From assembly GCA_900471815.1 (NCBI GenBank), contig UICE01000008.1, forward strand, positions 186,001-250,000: 64,000 nucleotides of DNA, in the 5' to 3' direction. The translations under genes were made by a program, and so were the position numbers. How positions within the stretch are numbered: the first letter of the stretch is position 1; each line of letters opens with the position of its first letter. A model generated the notes under the pieces. That model was not told where the DNA came from and searched no databases. It worked only from the letters and a program-made list of their open reading frames with translations. The stretch is from Hyphomicrobiales bacterium (GTDB taxonomy: Bacteria > Pseudomonadota > Alphaproteobacteria > Rhizobiales > Rhizobiaceae). Positions 43,765 to 52,085 of this stretch are shown here, in pieces.

Positions 43765-45666
43765 ATGGCCGGAATCAAAATAACCGAAGGCGCGGTCGCT
43801 GCAGGCGAGGAGAGTATTCTATCTCCTGCACAACGCGGCGACCAATCTTTTCTCTCAAAATGTGACCGGCTTCTCGGCCATCTGGTCGAATATCCGGTGG
43901 CTGTCCTGGTGGTTGCCGAAGTGGTCATTCTCTTCGCAGGCATCGTTGCGCGTTATGTTTTGCATCGCCCTTTGATCTGGTCAGACGAGCTGGCGTCGAT
44001 CCTGTTTCTTTGGCTTGCCATGCTCGGTGCAGTGGTAGCTTTCCGGCGCGGCGAGCATATGCGCATGACTGCGCTGGTTGGCATGATGAACCCGGCAAGG
44101 CGCGCATTTTTCGACGTGGTTGCGGTGGTCGGTGCGCTGGCGTTCCTCCTGCTGATCATTTACCCGGCCTATGATTATGCCCATGAAGAAACCTATATAA
44201 CCACGCCTGCGCTGGAGATTGCCAATGCATGGCGGGCGGCGGCACTGCCGGTTGGTGCAGCCCTTATGATTGTTTCATCACTGATCAAGCTTTTTCAGGT
44301 TTCCAATCTGCGCAATGTCTTTACCGCCGTGGTTCTCATCGGTGCTATTGCTTTGGTCTTGTGGCTGCTTGGTCCATCCTTGAAGACGCTTGGTAATCTT
44401 AATCTGCTGATATTCTTCGTCGGGATTGTCGCTGCGCTTGTATTGAGCGGTGTGCCGATTGCCTTCTCCTTTGGTTTGGCGACATTTGGCTATTTGTCTT
44501 TGACGACAAGTGTCCCGATGCTGGTTGTCGTAGGGCGCATGGACGAAGGCATGTCGCATCTCATTTTGCTCGCGGTTCCGCTCTTCGTTTTTCTGGGCGT
44601 ACTTATTGAAATGACCGGAATGGCGCGAGCCATGGTACAGTTTCTCGCCAGCCTGCTTGGGCACGTGCGGGGAGGACTATCCTATGTACTCATCGGTGCC
44701 ATGTATCTCGTCTCCGGCATTTCCGGTGCGAAGGCGGCTGATATGGCTGCTGTTGCGCCCGTTCTGTTCCCGGAAATGAAAGCACGCGGCGCAAAACCGG
44801 GTGAGCTTGTTGCGCTTCTTTCTGCAACGGGAGCTCAAACCGAAACCGTACCGCCAAGTCTTGTGCTGATCACAATTGGCTCAGTGACTGGCGTTTCAAT
44901 TGCCGCATTGTTTACTGGGGGATTGCTGCCCGGGGTGGTGCTTGCCATCATGCTGTGCTTTGTCGTCCGGCATCGCTACCGCAATGAGGACCTTTCCCAC
45001 GTAACCAAGGCAACCGGCAGCCAGATTGGCCGCGCGTTCCTGATTGCGTTGCCGGCTCTGGCTTTGCCATTCATCATCCGCGCGGCTGTCGTGGAGGGCG
45101 TGGCGACGGCGACAGAAGTATCCACCATTGGCATTGTCTATGCTGTTCTGGCGGGCCTGCTGATTTACCGGCAGTTCGACTGGAAGCGCCTGAAGCCGAT
45201 GCTCGTCGATACGGCGTCATTGTCAGGCGCGATCCTTCTTATCATCGGCGCGGCAACGGCCATGGCCTGGGCCTTGACGCAGTCAGGTTTCTCGCGTGAC
45301 CTCGCTGCAGTCATGAGCGCATTGCCCGGCGGTCCGATAACATTTCTGGCGGTTTCGATTGTCGCCTTCATCATCCTTGGCAGTGTGCTTGAAGGTATTC
45401 CTGCAATCGTCCTTTTCGGCCCGCTGCTGTTTCCCATTGCGCAACAGGTTGGCGTGCACGAGGTCCATTATGCAATGGTGGTTATTCTCGCCATGGGCAT
45501 TGGCCTTTTCGCGCCGCCATTTGGTGTTGGCTATTATGCCGCTTGCGCCATTGGCCGCGTCAATCCGGATGAGGGCATGAGACCGATCTGGGGTTACCTT
45601 GCCGCGCTTGTGATCGGGACTATTCTGGTTGCAGCCATACCTTGGATTTCGATTGGATTTCTTTGA
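43765..45666 (+). CDS. Fused TRAP transporter small and large permease (DctQM)
   Basis: The 633-residue product fuses the small subunit (about residues 30-190; LIWSDELASILFLWLAMLGA is the DctQ motif) and the large subunit (about 200-630; FGLATFGYLSLTTSVPMLVV, SGISGAKAADMAAVAPVLFP, APPFGVGYYAACAIGRVNP). It is driven by an ion gradient, probably sodium. ATG 43765 lies 17 nt after the binding-protein stop. Its TGA overlaps the ATG of the dehydrogenase gene (TGATG). Confidence 0.92.
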   Translation: MAGIKITEGAVAAGEESILSPAQRGDQSFLSKCDRLLGHLVEYPVAVLVVAEVVILFAGIVARYVLHRPLIWSDELASILFLWLAMLGAVVAFRRGEHMRMTALVGMMNPARRAFFDVVAVVGALAFLLLIIYPAYDYAHEETYITTPALEIANAWRAAALPVGAALMIVSSLIKLFQVSNLRNVFTAVVLIGAIALVLWLLGPSLKTLGNLNLLIFFVGIVAALVLSGVPIAFSFGLATFGYLSLTTSVPMLVVVGRMDEGMSHLILLAVPLFVFLGVLIEMTGMARAMVQFLASLLGHVRGGLSYVLIGAMYLVSGISGAKAADMAAVAPVLFPEMKARGAKPGELVALLSATGAQTETVPPSLVLITIGSVTGVSIAALFTGGLLPGVVLAIMLCFVVRHRYRNEDLSHVTKATGSQIGRAFLIALPALALPFIIRAAVVEGVATATEVSTIGIVYAVLAGLLIYRQFDWKRLKPMLVDTASLSGAILLIIGAATAMAWALTQSGFSRDLAAVMSALPGGPITFLAVSIVAFIILGSVLEGIPAIVLFGPLLFPIAQQVGVHEVHYAMVVILAMGIGLFAPPFGVGYYAACAIGRVNPDEGMRPIWGYLAALVIGTILVAAIPWISIGFL

Positions 45667-46469
45667 TGGCAGACAGACTGAAAGACAAGATCGCGATTGT
45701 TTTTGGCGCGGGTTCATCAGGCGAGGGTTGGAGCAATGGCAAAGCCACGGCTGTGGCCTATGCCCGCGAGGGCGCCACGGTTTTATGTGCCGATTTGAGC
45801 TTTGATTCTGCGAAGGAAACAGCCGAAATCATTTCGGGCGAAGGACTGGCGGGCATCGCAATTGCGGTTGATGTCACAGATACCAGTTCTATAAACGCAG
45901 TCGTCGATACAGCCATTCGGCAATATGGCAGGATTGATATCCTTCATAACAATGTCGGCGTGGTGACGGCAGGCGGTCCGGAAGAGCTCGGCGAAGAGGC
46001 CTTCCGGGCATCACTCGATATTAATGTCGGCTCGGTTTTCCGTACGGCAAAGGCAGTCCTGCCCCATATGATGGCGAGGAAATACGGCGCGATCATCAAT
46101 ATCTCGTCATTGGCCGGGATACGTTGGACTGGATATCCCTATTTCGCCTATTATACGGCCAAGGGCGCAGTCAATCAGGCTACAGTGGCACTCGCCATGC
46201 AATATGCAAAACATGGAATTCGGGCCAACTGCATAATGCCGGGACTGATAGATACGCCCCTGATCTATAAACAGATTTCAGGCAATTATGCTTCCGTTGA
46301 AGATATGGTCAATGAGAGAAACCGGCTTGTGCCCATGGGCCATATGGGAACGGCTTTTGACGTTGCCAATGCGGCGGTCTTTCTCGCATCCGACGAAGCA
46401 CGGTTTATCACCGGCGTCTGCCTCCCCGTTGATGGCGGGCAAAGCTGTTCGGCGGTTGCGGGTGTCTGA
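45666..46469 (+). CDS. Short-chain dehydrogenase/reductase
   Basis: A 267-residue SDR. The nucleotide-binding loop is GAGSSGEGWSNGKATAVAYA (a variant of TGxxxGxG), the central strand LHNNVGVVTAGG, catalytic Ser in NISSLAGIRWTG and Tyr-Lys in YYTAKGAVNQATVA, and the C-terminal VDGGQS. It would oxidise or reduce a hydroxyl or keto group with NAD(P). Translation is coupled to the TRAP permease, so its substrate is probably the imported compound or a derivative. Confidence 0.92.
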   Translation: MADRLKDKIAIVFGAGSSGEGWSNGKATAVAYAREGATVLCADLSFDSAKETAEIISGEGLAGIAIAVDVTDTSSINAVVDTAIRQYGRIDILHNNVGVVTAGGPEELGEEAFRASLDINVGSVFRTAKAVLPHMMARKYGAIINISSLAGIRWTGYPYFAYYTAKGAVNQATVALAMQYAKHGIRANCIMPGLIDTPLIYKQISGNYASVEDMVNERNRLVPMGHMGTAFDVANAAVFLASDEARFITGVCLPVDGGQSCSAVAGV

Positions 46470-47334
46470 TCGCAGTCTGATACAACCGGGTCCGGTTGCA
46501 GCGCAGCGGTTCGAAAGCTTCGAGGGCAAGGGCCGTAAGTTAGAGTTCACTCTTGCCCCTGGCCTCAGCATCAACGACGCGATTGCGCGTCCATTGCTTG
46601 CAGAAAATATCCGGGCAGCGGCGCTGGTCATTGAGGATGGCTCATTTGCCCCGCTTCACTATCTGATGCCGGCTCTATCGACCGATGGTGTTCATGCGGC
46701 ATGGTATAGCGGTCAATATTCGCCGATGGGTGAAACGCAACTCGAGCGCGGTAATGTCACCTTTGGCGAACGCGATTGCGCACCATTCATTCATTGTCAC
46801 GCGATCTGGAACGAGGCGGATGGCAGTCGCAATGCGGGCCACATCCTTCCGCACGAGACAATTGTCAGTCAGCCGATCCGTGCCACGGCTTGGGCTGTTG
46901 ATAGTATCGCAATGGTGTCCGAGCCTGACGAAGAGACCGGCTTTACGCTGTTTCATCCCGTACCGTTGGATGAACTGAAAACGGGCCAACAGGGGCCGCG
47001 CATGGTGTTTGCCCGTATTGCTCCTAATGAGGACATTATTGAATCCTTGGAAGCCATATGCCGCAAGCATGGCATCGAACATGCATTGGTTCGTGGCAGC
47101 GTTGGAAGTCTGATCGGTGCCCGCTATCTGGGTGGGAGCATTGTCGATGACATTGCCACGGAAGTGTTTGTTCTTGAGGGAATTGTGAGCGAGGACGTCG
47201 CTGCGACCCGACTGGAAATTGCAATGGTTGATACCCATGGAACCATTACGCGCGGCTTTCTGGAGCGTGGTGATAACCCTGTCTGCATCACATTTGAGCT
47301 ATGCTTGGAAGAAATTGCCCGCCCGATGTGGTGA
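46462..47334 (+). CDS. Duplicated PPC/DUF296 domain protein
   Basis: The GTG at 46462 overlaps the dehydrogenase stop by 8 nt. The 290-residue product holds two related domains: residues about 20-120 (LEFTLAPGLSINDAIARPLL ... ERGNVTFGERDCAPFIHCHA) and about 160-285 (VFARIAPNEDIIESLEAICR ... HALVRGSVGSLIGARYLGG). This is the trimeric PPC/DUF296 fold, here doubled. Single-domain relatives bind DNA or small ligands; the job here is unknown, but the operon suggests a part in catabolism of the TRAP substrate. Confidence 0.75.
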   Translation: MSDRSLIQPGPVAAQRFESFEGKGRKLEFTLAPGLSINDAIARPLLAENIRAAALVIEDGSFAPLHYLMPALSTDGVHAAWYSGQYSPMGETQLERGNVTFGERDCAPFIHCHAIWNEADGSRNAGHILPHETIVSQPIRATAWAVDSIAMVSEPDEETGFTLFHPVPLDELKTGQQGPRMVFARIAPNEDIIESLEAICRKHGIEHALVRGSVGSLIGARYLGGSIVDDIATEVFVLEGIVSEDVAATRLEIAMVDTHGTITRGFLERGDNPVCITFELCLEEIARPMW

Positions 47335-47502
47335 GGGCATGACCCTATAACGAAATTGCAATAAGTTTCGATGCTGCACCGGCAACTGGCTAGGCAACAC
47401 CTATTGCTTACGCTGGATAAGGGGCGCACATTCTCCCTCCCGCTGTCTTACATAATAATAAATACGGGGACAGGACAGCTCGATCACCTAAGGAGGAATA
47501 GT

Positions 47503-48330
47503 GTGAACAACGTTCTTAAAAGCATGATCTTTGGAGCCTTGGTTCTGGCAACATCCACCGCCGCTCAGGCTGGCACAACGCTTGACCGCGTTATGGAAAA
47601 GAAGGCTATGGTCGTCGCTACCAACAGCAGCTGGCCGCCACAGAGCTATCTTGACGATAACAATGAAATGGTCGGTTTCGATATCGATATGGCCAAAGAA
47701 ATCGGTAAGCGTCTTGGTGTGGAAGTCTCGTTTCAGACGCCGGATTGGGCAACTTTGACCGGCGGACGCTGGCAGGGACGCTATGATGTCGGCGTGGGTT
47801 CAGTGACGCCAACCAAAGCGCGTGCGCAGGTTATCGATTTTGCATCGGTCTATTATTACAGCCCCTATGTTTATGTGGTGCACAAGGACAGCAAGGCCAA
47901 GTCCGTCGATGATCTGAACGGCAAGGTAATCGGCGTTGAGACCGCGACGACTTCGGAAGACTTTATCCGCCGCCAACTGGAGATCGACGCGCCAGGATTG
48001 CCACCTGTCGAATACAAGATCGAACCTGGCGAAATTCGCACTTTTGCCGATTCCATGCTGCCATTTGACGATTTGCGCCTCGGTGACGGCGTGCGTCTTG
48101 ATGCTGTCATTGCGCCGGAACAGACAGCGCAGAACGCAGTGAAGAACGGCTATCCCGTCCGGATTCTTGAAGGTGGCTATGCTTTCCGCGAACCACTCGT
48201 GGTTATTGCAGAAAAAGGTGATCCGGAATGGACAGCAAAGGTTGGCGAAATCATCACTGCCATGCGTGCTGACGGTACGCTCGCGACCCTAACGACCAAA
48301 TGGTACGGCAAGGATTATAGCGCCAACTAA
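47503..48330 (+). CDS. Amino-acid-type ABC transporter substrate-binding protein
   Basis: GTG 47503 follows an excellent AAGGAGG and starts a 275-residue protein with a Sec signal peptide (NNVLKSMIFGALVLATSTAA, ending QAG). The mature part is the family 3 solute-binding fold: VGFDIDMAKEIGKRLGVEVS and GRYDVGVGSVTPTKARAQVI. It delivers a polar amino acid or related compound to the permease at 49710. A hairpin follows its stop codon. Confidence 0.92.
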   Translation: MNNVLKSMIFGALVLATSTAAQAGTTLDRVMEKKAMVVATNSSWPPQSYLDDNNEMVGFDIDMAKEIGKRLGVEVSFQTPDWATLTGGRWQGRYDVGVGSVTPTKARAQVIDFASVYYYSPYVYVVHKDSKAKSVDDLNGKVIGVETATTSEDFIRRQLEIDAPGLPPVEYKIEPGEIRTFADSMLPFDDLRLGDGVRLDAVIAPEQTAQNAVKNGYPVRILEGGYAFREPLVVIAEKGDPEWTAKVGEIITAMRADGTLATLTTKWYGKDYSAN

Positions 48331-48346
48331 GGCTGCGTAAGCTGCG

Positions 48347-48364
48347 CGCCGCCGAAAGGCGGCG
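48347..48364 (+). terminator. Hairpin after the binding-protein gene
   Basis: CGCCGCC (48347-48353) and GGCGGCG (48358-48364) form a perfect 7-bp stem capped by a GAAA tetraloop, 17 nt after the stop. There is no U-run, so it is more likely an mRNA stabiliser or weak attenuator that sets a high binding-protein level. Confidence 0.6.
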
Positions 48365-48398
48365 TTGCTCCTCTGCTTCTTCGAGCAATGAGAATCCA

Positions 48399-49679
48399 AT
48401 GAACTATATCGATACTTTTTATCGACGCACCATCGCCGATGATAAATCCTTTTCTGCCTTGTCCGGAACTGTCGAGTGCGACACCTGCATTATCGGCGGG
48501 GGACTGGCTGGTCTGACGACCGCGCTGCAACTCGCCCGCGCGGGGCAGGCCGTTGTCGTTCTTGAAGCACAACGTATCGGGTGGGGTGCATCGGGCCGGA
48601 ATGGCGGCTTCGTCAGTCCGGGTTTTGCCAATGATGGAGAAGCGATTGCACGGGCGACAGGTGTCGAAAATGCAAAGAAATTGCATGCGCTTTCCATTGA
48701 AGGTGTGCGGTTTGTTCGCGACACCATCAACGAATTGAATATTGCATCCGCTGCGCCCGTTAATGGGATCATGAGTGTCCTGCGCTATAGCGACGAACAG
48801 GGGATGAAGCAGCGAGCCGAATATCTCCACCGGACCTTCGACTATCCAGTTGAATATATGAGCCGAGAACAGGTGCAGGCGAAACTCCGCTCGGAGCGAT
48901 ATTTTCAGGCATTGCGGGACCCGCAGGCCTTCCATATGCATCCCCTCAATTACCTGCGCGCCCTGGCGCGGGAAATCGAGCGCCTGGGAGGCAAAATCTT
49001 TGAATCCAGCACTGCAAGCTCAACTGAATTTTCCAAGCCGGAGAAGGTTGTCAGCACTGATATGGGTAAGGTTAAAGCGCGAAATGTCGTCATCACGACC
49101 GGCGGTTATACATCCGGGCTGATCGGCAAGCTCAAGCGCAGTTATCTTCCCATTGCTACCTATGTCATGCTGTCCGAAGAGGCACCGGACCTGATCCGGA
49201 CGGCTATCCAGACGACAGATGCAGTTGGCGATAATCGCAGAGCAGGGGACTATTACCGCGTTGTCGAAGGCGGAAAACGCTTGCTTTGGGGTGGGCGCAT
49301 CACGACCAGAGCGGCATCCTCTTCCGCCGTTGCTGCGGAGCTCCGTAGGGAAATGGTCGGCACTTATCCGCAACTTGCCGAACTGAAAACCGAAATATCC
49401 TGGTCGGGCCTGATGTCATACGCACGTCATTTGATGCCCCAGATCGGTCAGTTGCAACAGGGCGTCTGGTACTGCACCGCCTTTGGCGGCCATGGGCTGA
49501 ATACCACTGCCATGGGCGGCAAGGTGATTGCGGAAGCAGTGCTTGGACAATCGGAGCGTTACAGGCTTTTCCAGCCATTTGGCCTTGTTTGGGCCGGTGG
49601 GCTGGCAGGGCTTTCCGTTGCGCAGCTGACCTATTGGAAACTGCAGGCACAGGATTGGTGGCGGGAACGTCACGCGTAA
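48399..49679 (+). CDS. FAD-dependent amine oxidase/dehydrogenase (DAO family, PuuB/OrdL-like)
   Basis: The 426-residue protein begins with a Rossmann motif CIIGGGLAGLTTALQLARAG followed by LEAQRIGWGASGRNGGFVSP, typical of the gamma-glutamylputrescine oxidase/OrdL branch of the DAO family, and ends with MPQIGQLQQGVWYCTAFGGH GLNTT-type FAD contacts. It oxidises an amine or N-substituted amino acid. It sits between the binding protein and permease genes of an ABC importer, so it probably acts on the imported nitrogen compound. Confidence 0.88.
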   Translation: MNYIDTFYRRTIADDKSFSALSGTVECDTCIIGGGLAGLTTALQLARAGQAVVVLEAQRIGWGASGRNGGFVSPGFANDGEAIARATGVENAKKLHALSIEGVRFVRDTINELNIASAAPVNGIMSVLRYSDEQGMKQRAEYLHRTFDYPVEYMSREQVQAKLRSERYFQALRDPQAFHMHPLNYLRALAREIERLGGKIFESSTASSTEFSKPEKVVSTDMGKVKARNVVITTGGYTSGLIGKLKRSYLPIATYVMLSEEAPDLIRTAIQTTDAVGDNRRAGDYYRVVEGGKRLLWGGRITTRAASSSAVAAELRREMVGTYPQLAELKTEISWSGLMSYARHLMPQIGQLQQGVWYCTAFGGHGLNTTAMGGKVIAEAVLGQSERYRLFQPFGLVWAGGLAGLSVAQLTYWKLQAQDWWRERHA

Positions 49680-49709
49680 AATTACTGTTTTTGAATTGGG
49701 GGAATTGAT

Positions 49710-50681
49710 ATGATTGCCACGCTCATCCTGTCACACCCGAAAGCCGTGAAACGTGTCGGCGCTGCCCTCGCCATTCTGGTGGTTGCCGTGCTGCTCTACT
49801 GGATGGGCGTCGGTGGAGCTTGGGTTGGCAGCATATTCCCCTCGCTTCTTCCGGGCATGGAAGCGTCACCCCAAACCACGCGTGCCGTTGCCGCAATCAT
49901 TTTCGCGTTGCTGATAGCCGTTAACTGGAAGCTCCTTGGACTTTTGCCGCGCACCTATCAAATCGGTGCCGTTTGGGCAGAGTTGTTTTGTTTGCTGCTT
50001 TTATTTTTCTACTCCTTTAATCTGAGTTTCTCTTTCATTGCCAAAAAGATCGGCTTTCTCATCACGCAAGGTGTCGTGACGACGCTCTATATCTCGGTCA
50101 TTTCAATATTCATCGCCACCGTGATTGCACTTATCGGAGCGATCGCCAAACTTTCGAAAAACGGCGTCGTCTATGGCCTTGCCAGTTTCTACACCTCTCT
50201 GTTTCGCGGTTTGCCGCTGTTGATGCAGATTTACATTATCTATCTGGGTCTGCCCCAGGTCGGCTATGTCATCGGCGCTATTCCGGCGGGCATTCTGGCG
50301 TTGTCGCTGTGCTATGGTGCCTATATGACAGAGATTTTCCGCGCCGGTATCGAGAGTATCCCACGCGGACAAAGCGAAGGCGCAACAGCGCTCGGACTGC
50401 GACCCAACCACACGATGTTTCTGGTCATTCTACCGCAAGCCATGCGCGTGATCATTCCACCAACGGGCAACCAGTTTATCGCAATGTTGAAAGACTCCTC
50501 GCTTGTATCAGTCGTCGGTGTTTGGGAGATCATGTATCTCGCTCGCACAATGGGTCAGAAAGAGTTCCGTCACATTGAGATGCTGATCACAGCGTCGATG
50601 ATCTATTGGCTCCTGTCCATTGGCCTGGAGATTATCCAAGCCCGTATCGAAGAGCGCTTCGGCAGGTCACTGAAACGCTGA
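49710..50681 (+). CDS. Amino-acid-type ABC transporter permease
   Basis: The 323-residue protein has a permease domain with [40 protein letters not shown] and the EAA-loop [19 protein letters not shown]. About 110 extra N-terminal residues carry two or three additional helices ([19 protein letters not shown]), longer than HisM/GlnP. It is probably a homodimeric channel because only one permease gene is present. Confidence 0.92.
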   Translation: MIATLILSHPKAVKRVGAALAILVVAVLLYWMGVGGAWVGSIFPSLLPGMEASPQTTRAVAAIIFALLIAVNWKLLGLLPRTYQIGAVWAELFCLLLLFFYSFNLSFSFIAKKIGFLITQGVVTTLYISVISIFIATVIALIGAIAKLSKNGVVYGLASFYTSLFRGLPLLMQIYIIYLGLPQVGYVIGAIPAGILALSLCYGAYMTEIFRAGIESIPRGQSEGATALGLRPNHTMFLVILPQAMRVIIPPTGNQFIAMLKDSSLVSVVGVWEIMYLARTMGQKEFRHIEMLITASMIYWLLSIGLEIIQARIEERFGRSLKR

Positions 50682-50704
50682 TGTCCTCTTTTGAAGGAAA
50701 TGCC

Positions 50705-51457
50705 ATGACACTACCCATAGTTTCCGCCGGTGAAATTGAACTGAATGGCGTCCACAAATGGTTTGGCAGTTTCCATGCGCTGGACGATATAAATCTCGTC
50801 ATAGCGCCACAGGAGAAAGTCGTGATCTGCGGCCCTTCCGGCTCAGGCAAGTCGACGCTTATCCGCTGCATCAACCGACTTGAATCGCATGAGCAAGGCA
50901 GGATCATTGTTGGCGGAATAGAGCTGACGGAAGATGAAGACCAGATTGACGAAGTCCGCCGCGAAGTCGGCATGGTCTTCCAGCATTTCAATCTTTTCCC
51001 GCATCTGACGATCCTGCAAAACTGCATCCTTGCTCCCATGTGGGTGCGTAAAATTCCAAAGAAACAGGCCATCGAAACCGCGATGCATTTTCTGGATCGG
51101 GTGCGTATCCCTGAACAGGCAGGCAAGTTTCCGGCACAGCTTTCAGGTGGACAACAGCAGCGAGTTGCGATTGCCCGCGCGCTCTGCATGACGCCCAAAA
51201 TCATGCTCTTCGACGAGCCAACATCGGCGCTCGATCCGGAGATGGTCAAGGAAGTGCTCGATACAATGGTCTCTCTTGCAAAAGAAGGAATGACGATGGT
51301 CTGCGTCACCCATGAGATGGGATTTGCCAAACAGGTCGCAGACCGTGTCATATTCATGGATCGCGGACGGATCGTTGAAGAGGGCAAGCCGCTCGAATTC
51401 TTCGACAATCCTCAAAACGAGCGAAGCAAATTATTCTTGAGCCAGATATTGCATTGA
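50705..51457 (+). CDS. Amino-acid-type ABC transporter ATP-binding protein
   Basis: A GlnQ/HisP-type ATPase with Walker [21 protein letters not shown], the family insertion [17 protein letters not shown], signature [19 protein letters not shown], Walker [21 protein letters not shown] and the switch His in [11 protein letters not shown] 50705 is chosen because GAAGGAA lies 8 nt upstream; ATG 50681 overlapping the permease stop is an alternative. It ends 10 nt before the convergent gene of the secretion region. Confidence 0.93.
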   Translation: MTLPIVSAGEIELNGVHKWFGSFHALDDINLVIAPQEKVVICGPSGSGKSTLIRCINRLESHEQGRIIVGGIELTEDEDQIDEVRREVGMVFQHFNLFPHLTILQNCILAPMWVRKIPKKQAIETAMHFLDRVRIPEQAGKFPAQLSGGQQQRVAIARALCMTPKIMLFDEPTSALDPEMVKEVLDTMVSLAKEGMTMVCVTHEMGFAKQVADRVIFMDRGRIVEEGKPLEFFDNPQNERSKLFLSQILH

Positions 51458-51467
51458 GGTCGAACTC

Positions 51468-51851
51468 TTACGCGAGATAAATCACGCAGGCGATGATGGC
51501 AATGAGAGCCGTTAAGACGGTCGCTGCGACGTATCGCGACTTGGCGGATGGGGCCGGTTTGGCTTCCGCGTTCTGTATGGCGGGTGCTATGTTGGAACGG
51601 ATGTCCACCGATGAAGATTTGTCAGGCGGCAACGAAGTCTGGGGTGGAGCGGCAAGAGGTTTCTGATTGATTGATTTCGAATTGGCACCCAGCTCTACCG
51701 AATTTGGCCTTTGCTTGTCGTCGAGAATTTCGTGTTTGCGTTGGCGTGTGGCACCGTCCGCCGCGCGTTCGAATTTTCGCATGGCATTTTCATCATTCCA
51801 ATTGCTTTCGAGCGCCTGCTGCGATCCCGCATTGTTGATGGACTGAACCAA
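51468..51851 (-). CDS. Hypothetical tail-anchored protein beside the secretion region
   Basis: A 127-residue protein with a polar, low-complexity body rich in Ser, Asn, Gln, Lys and Pro (LAAPPQTSLPPDKSSSVDIR) and one C-terminal membrane helix (YVAATVLTALIAIIACVIYL). The start is TTG 51851 with AAAGGA 9 nt upstream. No family is recognised. Its polar N-terminus (MVQSINNAGSQQ) resembles type III secretion signals in composition, and it diverges from the LysM gene, so it may belong to the secretion system, but this is inference. Confidence 0.55.
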   Translation of the reverse strand: MVQSINNAGSQQALESNWNDENAMRKFERAADGATRQRKHEILDDKQRPNSVELGANSKSINQKPLAAPPQTSLPPDKSSSVDIRSNIAPAIQNAEAKPAPSAKSRYVAATVLTALIAIIACVIYLA

Positions 51852-52085
51852 GAAACCGTCCTTTCTGGATAGTTATGGCTGAACGTCTTACCTCTGCTGT
51901 AGGAATGATGACGAGAACCTGTCTGATTGGCAAATATATTTTGTCAGGCCGTCAATTCTAATTTGCCCTATGTCATAAAACTGTGAGGCACATCTTCCAT
52001 GTTTCTCCTGCCGTTGCCGGTGAGTCCCACGCGTTCTTTCGCGTAGCAGCAACATTCCGATTTCCCGATCAGACAGGAGAACGCG
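51852..52085. promoter_or_regulatory. Divergent control region of LysM and tail-anchored genes
   Basis: This 234-bp stretch has no supported gene. At 51936-51947 it holds ATATTTTGTCAG, identical over 12 bases to one half of the palindrome at 63364-63386 upstream of the type III operon. The other half is degenerate here. AGGAG at about 52075 is the ribosome site of the LysM gene. No hrp, tts or PIP box was found. Confidence 0.45.

Noticed and set aside
52020-52085. PIP-box-like TTCGC and TTCCG near the LysM gene
   Set aside because: Spacing and second half do not match TTCGC-N15-TTCGC.
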